DNA of 64,000 nucleotides from Ashinkailepas kermadecensis (taxonomy: Eukaryota > Arthropoda > Thecostraca > Neolepadidae), in the NCBI GenBank assembly GCA_034440615.1, contig JAOTOM010004663.1, forward strand, positions 310,001 to 374,000, read 5' to 3'. Shown in pieces: positions 57,038 to 64,000 of this stretch. The notes under the pieces are model-generated. The model ran no database searches, was not told where the DNA came from, and worked only from the letters and a program-made list of their open reading frames with translations. The position numbers were made by a program, and so were the translations under genes. Numbering within the stretch: the stretch's first letter is position 1; each line of letters begins with the position of its first letter.

Positions 57038-59060
57038 GCCCGCCCCCCTTCAGCCTGCGCAACACTTCACGCAGAGCTTGCAGATGAGACTCTGCTGAGT
57101 CACCCGCAACAACGATGTCATCTTGAAACACACACACACCCGGAATACCGGCCAGGAGGGTATCCATTGTACGCTGGAAGAGACTCGGGGCAGAGGAATA
57201 TCCGAAACTGAGCCGGGTGGGGCGAAGAAGGCCCCTATGTGTATTTACAGTCAAGTACTCTCGGGACCCATCCTCTACCACGAGTTGATTGTACGCAGAC
57301 TTCAGGTCTATCTTTGAGAAAACCTTACTGCCCACCAACTTCGATGTCAATTCCTCGACACGGGGGAGGGGATACTGCTCAACAGGTGCAGCCTTGTTTA
57401 CTGTGAGGCGATAGTCGCCACAGATCCGTACAGTTCTGTCTGCCCGGGGGACCACGACCAACGGCGCTGCCCACCTGGAGTGTGTGACAGGCTCCCAAAG
57501 ACCCTCCTTAATCTGCTCATCCAACTGCGCGTCGACTTGTTCTCTATAAGCCAGGGGAACTTGCCGAGCCTTAAAGAATCTCGGCTGAACATCTGGATCC
57601 ACTGAAATCCTGACCTGTTCTCCATTGTAACGGCCCAGGCCATCCTCAAACACTTCAGCAAACTCCCTTAGAGTTTCCCTCAGGCCCCCCTTCCCCGACA
57701 AATGGCAGATCGAAGGCCAATCGAGTCTGAGGTGAGACAGCCAGTTGCGACCAAACAGCATCGGCCCCTCCCCTTTAACAACAATCAACGGTAACTGACC
57801 ACACTGATCCCCGTATTTCACTGCCACTTCAATCTGGCCACACACTGGCAGAACCTCCCCACTATACGTTCTAAGCGTGGAGTCACAGGGTATTAGTTCA
57901 GGTGTATCAGGAGCCCACAGACGCAACAGCTCCTGCTCAGAACACACACTGACCGCAGCCCCAGTATCCACCTCCATACAGGCATCCCTACCATCCAGTG
58001 ACACTTCCACCATAAGCGGTGGTTTACGTCCACCCCCAGAGAACTGCGAATGCGATCGAAACAAATCGTATGATTGTCGCTCACCGTCACAATGGCGATT
58101 CTCACTTGAAGTCAGCTCCATTGCACTGTTGTCCACCGTCTCCTCTGAAACGTGACAGATTTCCTGCGCCTGTACCGCTGCGCGACAAGCTCTCCTGATG
58201 TGCCCCTCTCCACCGCATCGGAAACAGCGGCACGCTTTAAAGGGGCACGCAGAAGGTGAGTGTCGGCGGCTGTGACACCGTGCGCACCGATCCAGAAACG
58301 CCGGCCCGCTGTGTCTCGGACCATCGCTGTGTCTCGGAGCCCTGTCTATTACGCCTCCCCTGCTCTGCCACGGCGCCCGCTGCTCCCCCACTCTGCCGAC
58401 CCCAGGTCGCGGCTGAAAGGGCCGGGAACCTGAATCCACGCGCTGAATGACGTCACCACCAGTCGGCACGGCGATTGGTTCACGACCACTGAGCCGGCCG
58501 ATGACGTCACACACGGCAGACTTCCCGCAAAGCTCCGCAGCGTTGGCAGCGGCAGATTCGTGGGCTTGGGCGATGGTGTTCGCTGACTTGAGAGTCAAGC
58601 CAGGCTCGCTGAGCAATCTGGTTTGCAGAGGCTGGTTCTGAATACCGCAGACGAGGCGGTCACGAAGCATCTCTTCCAGAATAGACGGCTCGTAGTTGCA
58701 AGACGTCGCCAACTTCCGCAACCGAGCCACGTATACTGGCACGGACTCGCCACGTTCACGGATGCACGAGTTGAAACGGAAGCGGGCAACTATCGATGAA
58801 TCCTCCGGCTCGAAATGGTCGCAGAGCAGCTTAATCAAATCCTTGTACGACACTTCGTGTACTGACTTCGGGGCAATCAAATCTTCGACCAGGCTAAACG
58901 TGCTCGCACCCACAACGCTCAAAAAGATAGCGCGACGTTTCTCCACTTGATCATCATTGATACCATTCGCGACGAAAAACTGTTCGATGCGTCGGCTATA
59001 TATACCAAATCTCTCCACTGACACATCAAACTCCGGCGCTTTGCCAATAAACGCCATCAC
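57000..59060 (-). CDS. Gypsy Gag-protease-RT, first part
   Basis: 686 codons. Gag occupies about 1-250. Zinc-knuckle cluster follows at 259-292 (CARCHSRRHSPSAC, then CFRCGGEGHIRRAC). Aspartic protease has DTG at 365-367. RT has IDLKSAY (584-590) and the catalytic FQDD (645-648). The reading frame then runs out at LRRLKGGGL. A six-C run on the + strand (57043-57048) is the place where the frame changes to that of the second part. This is one base longer or shorter than needed for a continuous Pol, so either a sequencing slip or a single inactivating mutation. Confidence 0.9.
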   Translation of the reverse strand: MMAFIGKAPEFDVSVERFGIYSRRIEQFFVANGINDDQVEKRRAIFLSVVGASTFSLVEDLIAPKSVHEVSYKDLIKLLCDHFEPEDSSIVARFRFNSCIRERGESVPVYVARLRKLATSCNYEPSILEEMLRDRLVCGIQNQPLQTRLLSEPGLTLKSANTIAQAHESAAANAAELCGKSAVCDVIGRLSGREPIAVPTGGDVIQRVDSGSRPFQPRPGVGRVGEQRAPWQSRGGVIDRAPRHSDGPRHSGPAFLDRCARCHSRRHSPSACPFKACRCFRCGGEGHIRRACRAAVQAQEICHVSEETVDNSAMELTSSENRHCDGERQSYDLFRSHSQFSGGGRKPPLMVEVSLDGRDACMEVDTGAAVSVCSEQELLRLWAPDTPELIPCDSTLRTYSGEVLPVCGQIEVAVKYGDQCGQLPLIVVKGEGPMLFGRNWLSHLRLDWPSICHLSGKGGLRETLREFAEVFEDGLGRYNGEQVRISVDPDVQPRFFKARQVPLAYREQVDAQLDEQIKEGLWEPVTHSRWAAPLVVVPRADRTVRICGDYRLTVNKAAPVEQYPLPRVEELTSKLVGSKVFSKIDLKSAYNQLVVEDGSREYLTVNTHRGLLRPTRLSFGYSSAPSLFQRTMDTLLAGIPGVCVFQDDIVVAGDSAESHLQALREVLRRLKGGGLARQQTEVQICC

Positions 59061-59140
59061 TCGTTTTCACCGTACACAAAGAAAACCGAAACTGACACAC
59101 CAAACCTCAGAGACCCGGTCAGTTCACTCACTGGTCGCCA

Positions 59141-59303
59141 TGTAGTATACTCGGCGGCGGTCCGGTACCAACTGGTTTATTGAGCACTCGGGTCACGGGA
59201 CAACGAATCGGTCAGCATGCCCCGCGGCGGCGGACCGCGCGCAGAGGCGGCGCCAGGTACTGAGTGGTGTCACATCGAATGTGGGTCAACACACATCATC
59301 ACA
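59141..59303 (-). repeat. Gypsy 5' LTR
   Basis: Upstream LTR of the element in its own orientation, immediately followed by tggcgacc, the usual start of arthropod gypsy primer sites. Confidence 0.92.
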
Positions 59304-60443
59304 CCCGACACGTGGCGGACGGCAGTCAAGGGCCGGGACTTCGCCGAGAGCAGCGATTTCGGAAGCTACCTTCTGTCCCACAGACACAAAGTAGGCGTTC
59401 AGGTCGTCGCCCGATAGCTGGGGCTGGACTTTCTGGGTTGCCTTTTTGCTGGCTATGACGGCCCGCAGATTACGCCAGACTGTGTGTGCACCCTGTTCGT
59501 GTATCCGTTGTGTGGTGTCGGAGTGTGTGTCGCGGCGGATGGCGGACCTGACAGCTCGGTTGAGCTCGCGATATCCCGTAGATTCCCTCCCTCCGTCACG
59601 CAGCGCCTGACGGCGCCGGACCATGAGCGCTCTCGTGTCAACGGTGACTGGAGGTGCAGTGGGGTTGCGGACGGTGACATTCCGCTCTGATGCATGCGAG
59701 TCGAGAATAGGTAAAAACGTCGTCAAAAAGATGCGCCATTTGTCACAGACAGTCGGATAATTATAAACTCCCCCCCAATCAGCATTGTGTAAATCGTAAG
59801 GAAATTATTCAATTTCAATCCGCTTAAGACATCGAGAGCGCACAACAGTTGGCTTGCATCTCCTACGAGGCATGTTTATGCGAGTAGACACATAGGAATG
59901 AGAACTAAAATGGCAGTGACTAGTACGGCATTCTTTAACAACGTCGCGGTTTTGAACGATGCAAACATCCAACAATGAACCCGTCGCATACGTTGATGAA
60001 GTGACAGTCTGGCACAGGGAGTAATCACGTACAAATTCCTCAAGACGCTGACGACCAAGATCGCGGCGAGTCTTCTTCAAGTCACAATTAAGATCACCGC
60101 ACATGATGACAGTTGCAGAAGGGTGGTCGATGAAAACACGCTGAAGCTGCAACTCCAGGTCCTCAAAATATGCTTGAAGAGCGGTTGCGGTGTGTCTCGG
60201 AGATCTGTACAGGCTACAGATGACTAGCTGACGGCCTCGGTCAAGCTTGATGATGCTCCACACTATACCACACATCCTAGAGATGAAGTGAGTTGCGTTG
60301 AAGCTATTTGAAGCAAGTCGCGTTGGCTCGTATGATCGTATCACTTGAATGACCACCTGTGCGATGAAATCGCTGCGATAGCTGGCATCCGTCAGCTTTG
60401 GCGATTTTTCGCCTTCCTCGACTGTCCTGAAATGCTGTTTCAA
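59287..60443 (-). pseudogene. Non-LTR retrotransposon endonuclease fragment, truncated at the gypsy LTR
   Basis: One frame with one stop codon (59805-59807). The upstream part has apurinic-endonuclease motifs ICSLYRSP and VIMCGDLNCDL, and a C-terminal SHCHFSSHSYVS-like HxxH region. The downstream part is the EN-RT linker (MVRRRQALRDGG, YRELNRAVRSAIRRDT, VWRNLRAVIASKK). The frame ends inside the LTR at 59303. No RT domain follows on the other side of the gypsy element. The EN N-terminus is missing or decayed. Confidence 0.82.
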
Positions 60444-60449
60444 GGTTCC

Positions 60450-62860
60450 TTCGCTGGCTTTGTTCTTTCGATTTCCTCCAACAGCCAGCTTGGCTTCGTT
60501 ACAGTCAAGTCAACCCGAATGGCTTCACTTCACAGTTGTGGACATTGCAACTGATCGGCTATGCTCACATTTTGAAAGGAACTCCCCAGCCTTAAACAAG
60601 AGTAAATGCCTGGGAACGAGACCCCAAGCTAAGAAATGGCTAACCATTACAAGGTGTTGAATAAAAAAACGGCTTCAAATGCAAAAAAATGTGTATCAAG
60701 GTAATCTCCTTGCCAAGCAGATTTCCGCCCAGCGCAGTGGTGGACATAAAAATACTTGTTTATTTCATCCCCGTGGTGCGGAGGGCAATTTTCACGAACC
60801 TAATATTGTTCCGAGGTACAACCTGAACCGCTCACGCTATCACTTTGAAAATTTTTGCACACCTTCCATCTCGTAGCTTGCGCATATGATGCAAAATGCG
60901 TGCTCCAGGTTCTTAAGGAAGGCGGGTTGAAATTAGGTCACGACCTCGTCTTAACACACTATTTAGATGCACCTTGAAGCATTCTTCACAAACCAATGAT
61001 AAAGATATAGTCAAAAGGTAAATAAGGTCAGATATACAAATGATCAAAATAAAATGCAAAAAATACACAATGTGACCTTAAAGCAGGTATCTGGGTCAAA
61101 TGAAGGTTTAAACTAGAAAAACGTTTCACTGTGCATAACTTCGATACTGGACAATATTTTATTTCTTGAAAACTGGGAATACGGTGGAAAATTGCTGTTT
61201 CTAAAGGCGTTCCAATTTTCAAGTCTAAGTCTGATCAGGGTATTTATATAAAATCTGAAACATCCCAAAGGTACACGTATGTCAGGCTCTCTAGAGGCTT
61301 AATACGGACAATTGCGATTTTAAAATGGCTAAACAATGACAATCGTGTACGCCGAGTTCATTTCTCATGTGATCGTGGTCCCGGTGCTCAATTTCAACTA
61401 TTTGATTTTTTGTGTTAAGCATTCCGTAAGCTTTCGAAAAAAAACTCATACCTTTGGGTGCTTTTCTGTGAAAAAGTCATATATTGGTTTGGGTTTGGAG
61501 ATACTCATTACCTTTTCCTGAGTGCCATCCGTTTAGATAATTGTCATCTTCAGCACTTCATCACATATTTCCAAGTATTTGACCTTGACTGGATCGGTGA
61601 CCTTGATATGTGCACGTGTTGCTTGTGTTAGACCAAGTTTTCAGTTTGTATATCACCAATATTGAAGCACGAAATCGCATTTTTTTGCGACCAGGGTTAT
61701 AAAACTATAGCGAAGACAGGTGAATGACTGCACCCCGACATTGACATGCTTGACCTGACCTGGAAGGCCAACCAAAAGGGATAGATAAAAATTTCAAATA
61801 CCCCCAAAACTTCAAGAAGGAGCTACATAATGCCGTTTACAGCAAATCTCTACCTTGCTTAGAGCAAGCATTAGTGTGTGTTGGGTTATGAATTGAACCT
61901 TACTCTCGCAATGCAAGGGGCAGAAGACTTCCACATTACGAGGGTTAGGCTAATCTCACGCATTTATTATCGGGCTAAAAGTGTGCAACATGAAATGTGA
62001 ATTCGTTGCAGCTTTTCTCGCCTTTCGATTCATATTGCCACCGAAATCAATATGAAACTTTAGTTTCGGGTAAATACGTTTCAGTCGTCAACACGCTGGT
62101 GCCGCCATAGGGTTCAATGTATTTCAAATTTCGAAATGAACCAACAGCTGCTTTTCTGTGCGCTGCTTTCACCTACGCTGCAAACACACATCTACATTAC
62201 CTACATCAACGCTACTTGCATGACTGGTGGTAACCACAATTCATCAACGGAGCAGTAAGTTACCGGTCGACTATTTTACGGCAGTTCCTAATTTTCTCGT
62301 CACATGTTTCACGCTATATCTGGCCTCTAATCTCCTGCATCATTCAGTTTGAGATGATCGGATTATTTTTAATCAGTCGTGCATGATAGTGCGGAGAACA
62401 GCCATGTTAGTAGCTGTTCATCGGTGGCTGTACAGCCCGAGGGGCGGTCAAGTTGTTCCGGGCCTGTGACGTAGCCAAGGCGATACTCGGCAGCACCTTG
62501 CGTGCATATCAAGCCAAAACGGCCAATATTTGCCACGGCTTTACGCAGGCAATTTTTATTGTATGTAGGCAAGTTTGACATCATGCGAATGCCTGAAGAA
62601 TTCTACATACGAATCCGGATCGTTTTTACTTGCATCACCTCGACAAAGTATGTTTCCTTGCCGGTAAACGAGGACACTACACAAAACCGGCCGGCCGACT
62701 CCCGGAGGGCGGGGCCTAGAGTCGTTGCCATGACGACTGGCTGGCCCTCAAGGCCAGTCGTGCGTCGAGCCTGGTCGAGCCTCGACAGAAAAGGAAGCTG
62801 CTGTTAAATGAAATTGCGTGTAAAGAAAGCATACGACCTTCAATATACCAGGAGGTGCTG
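60450..62860. other. AT-rich, no recognised gene
   Basis: 2.4 kb of AT-rich sequence with short frames. A small inverted repeat is seen at 62,735-62,762 (gactggctggccctcaaggc, cagtc). Nothing else supportable. Confidence 0.5.
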
Positions 62861-62895
62861 AGTTGACATTAAAAGTAACGTTAAGGATTATACTT

Positions 62896-62935
62896 TATTA
62901 CTCAACGTTTCGGCCAGGGGCCATCGTCAGGAGTG
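62896..62935 (-). ncRNA. Hammerhead-ribozyme-like motif of the Penelope element
   Basis: Minus strand: CTGACGA, then TGGCCCCTGGCC (stem II GGCC/GGCC with a short loop), then GAAA and CGTTGAG. CUGANGA-stem-GAAA is the conserved hammerhead core, and such motifs are known from Penelope-like retroelements. A possible stem III partner AACG followed by TTA lies at about 62874-62880. Stem I pairing is poor, so activity is doubtful. Confidence 0.5.
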
Positions 62936-63203
62936 ATATAAAAATGTCAAGTTTAACAATTGAAAAAAAAGCACGCCAGAAAAAAAGCGTGCAAAAGACA
63001 CGTGGAATGCGGAAAAGCCTCCTCAGTGGTGCAGAACACTTAAAGAAACTCCAAACCAGAAACAAACTATGTCAAGATAGAATCCTCTGAGGAAGCCCGA
63101 GCCGATGGTCCATATACATATCGATACTTACACTCACGCACATATATAGACATAGATCCAATATAACGCGTAATACATAAAATATAATTTATGTTTATGT
63201 AAT

Positions 63204-63728
63204 TTAAGTGATATACCAAGACGTCGTTTGCGTGTTTAGTTGCGGCCGTAGATTACGTATGTGTAGAGATTCGAGGACCTTTAGATCAGCGTTGTCCCTG
63301 GCTGTTGCTAGAATTTCTACTTTGAAGTTTGTGTTAGTGTCGCTGTGTTCCATGTTATAATGTTTGTCGATCATGTGTTCGCCTAAAGGTGTGTATGCTC
63401 TCCGAAGTCTGGCATCTCCCAAGTGCTCATTGTACCTATCCCTGATACTACGTTTGGTTTCACCGACATAAAATATTCCAAGACAGCGGTTGCACGTTAT
63501 TTTATAAACTACCTTTTTTCGCGTGCATCTACCTTTGAGCCCGTTGATACAGGTGTGGCACGTTCTTCTACCAGCAGGGCATGGCGGCATTTCCAGGGCT
63601 GAACGGACCAGGTAAGATTTCAGCGTAGGTCCGCTAGTCCAGGCTACCCTAACATGGTTTAGATGAGACGAACGGATGGCTGCGTTTACCTGTCGACATA
63701 GTTGGTCATCGACAAATGGAAGTCTCAT
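63204..63728 (-). CDS. Penelope-like GIY-YIG endonuclease domain
   Basis: 174 codons in the listed open frame. Connector RLPFVDDQLCRQVNAAI, a Cys4 finger (CPAGRRTCHTC ... C at about 50, 57, 60, 68), and the nuclease core VYKITCNRC (74-82), YVGETKRSIRDRYNEH (87-102) and GEHMIDKHY (117-124). The YVG variant of YIG and the finger before the domain are typical of Penelope elements. It is in the same frame as the RT fragment upstream, separated by one TAA at 63768-63770. Confidence 0.88.
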   Translation of the reverse strand: MRLPFVDDQLCRQVNAAIRSSHLNHVRVAWTSGPTLKSYLVRSALEMPPCPAGRRTCHTCINGLKGRCTRKKVVYKITCNRCLGIFYVGETKRSIRDRYNEHLGDARLRRAYTPLGEHMIDKHYNMEHSDTNTNFKVEILATARDNADLKVLESLHIRNLRPQLNTQTTSWYIT

Positions 63729-63767
63729 GTAAACATAGTTGGGATTACTACCCGCTCGATGCCGACG

Positions 63768-64000
63768 TTACCCACTTATCCTACTCCTGTTGTGAGGGCG
63801 AACAGCACGAGCGGCGGAGTGTACCCGATGTGCTGGGTGTCCGTTTTCCAGGAAAAGAGTTGTCATCTTCGCAAGGCTCCGCTCGCATGAAATAGTATCG
63901 GAGGAGACTCGTGCTGCTCTCCTCATTTGGGATGTTAAAACGGCCTTTTTAGTGGCCATCGGGTGGGCCGAATCATAGTGCAAGATGATGGGGGCTGCCA
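63768..64000 (-). CDS. Penelope-like reverse transcriptase, C-terminal fragment
   Basis: SAHPMATKKAVLTSQMRRA, ISCERSLAKMTTLFLENGHP: the end of a Penelope RT before the connector. It runs off the right edge. It ends at TAA (63768-63770), after which the same frame continues into the endonuclease part, so the copy carries a nonsense mutation between its two domains. Confidence 0.75.
   Translation of the reverse strand, partial: AAPIILHYDSAHPMATKKAVLTSQMRRAARVSSDTISCERSLAKMTTLFLENGHPAHRVHSAARAVRPHNRSRISG

Larger units (their letters stand above)
54590..59303 (-). mobile_element. Ty3/gypsy LTR retrotransposon
   Basis: 4714 bases, minus strand. LTRs of 163 bases at 59141-59303 (5') and 54590-54752 (3') begin TG and end CA in element sense and differ at a single position (54658/59209), so insertion is recent. 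Next to the 5' LTR lies the primer-binding region tggcgaccagtgagtgaact (59121-59140). Next to the 3' LTR is a purine tract ggggtggaggag. Gag-Pol is encoded by two overlapping frames broken by one shift. No target duplication: gcgaa on one side, cccga on the other. Confidence 0.92.
62870..64000 (-). mobile_element. Penelope-like element, 3' part (continues beyond window)
   Basis: RT C-terminal region, linker and GIY-YIG endonuclease on the minus strand, followed by AT-rich 3' sequence and a hammerhead-like motif characteristic of Penelope pseudo-LTRs. Element ends were not located exactly. Confidence 0.85.

Overview
The window is invertebrate nuclear DNA: split genes with GT-AG introns, CpG-containing exons, many minisatellites, tRNA-derived SINEs, and Ty3/gypsy, non-LTR and Penelope-like retroelements. 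No ribosome binding sites, operons or prokaryotic signals are present. A bilaterian invertebrate is secure. An arthropod or crustacean is only a guess.

Layout. (1) 1-14,327, + strand: the last ten exons of ARMC8, the armadillo-repeat subunit of the CTLH/GID ubiquitin ligase. Splice phases agree at every junction and give 497 codons plus stop; the N-terminal part lies left of the window. Its introns hold SINEs, a dead non-LTR reverse transcriptase (10.1-11.6 kb) and foldback elements. (2) 14.3-19.5 kb: 50-bp, 31-bp and 21-bp arrays, two SINEs, two convincing + strand exons of an unrecognised gene (17.24-17.74 kb), and a small minus-strand terminal exon (19.3 kb). (3) 20.1-51.6 kb, minus strand: scattered exons of a large secreted VWDE-like protein (vWD domain, EGF, cysteine-rich modules). 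Its introns are huge and filled with arrays, including about 88 copies of a 27/28-bp unit (41.8-44.2 kb) and an 8.2-kb element (21,834-30,047) with terminal inverted repeats and an 8-bp target duplication. (4) 54.6-59.3 kb, minus: a young Ty3/gypsy element with 163-bp LTRs, abutting a non-LTR endonuclease fragment (59.3-60.5 kb). (5) 62.9-64.0 kb, minus: the 3' part of a Penelope-like element with a GIY-YIG nuclease and a hammerhead-like motif, running off the window.

Most unusual signal: many intronic minisatellites contain copies of the neighbouring splice site plus the first or last 12-70 bases of the real exon. This is seen at ARMC8 exons starting at 1307, 2815, 5250, 6317 and 8205, at the donor at 6412, and at VWDE-like junctions at 48,770 and 31,358, with weaker cases at 17,739 and 41,056. 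Tandem duplication across intron-exon borders looks like a recurrent process in this genome. It leaves introns loaded with decoy splice sites.
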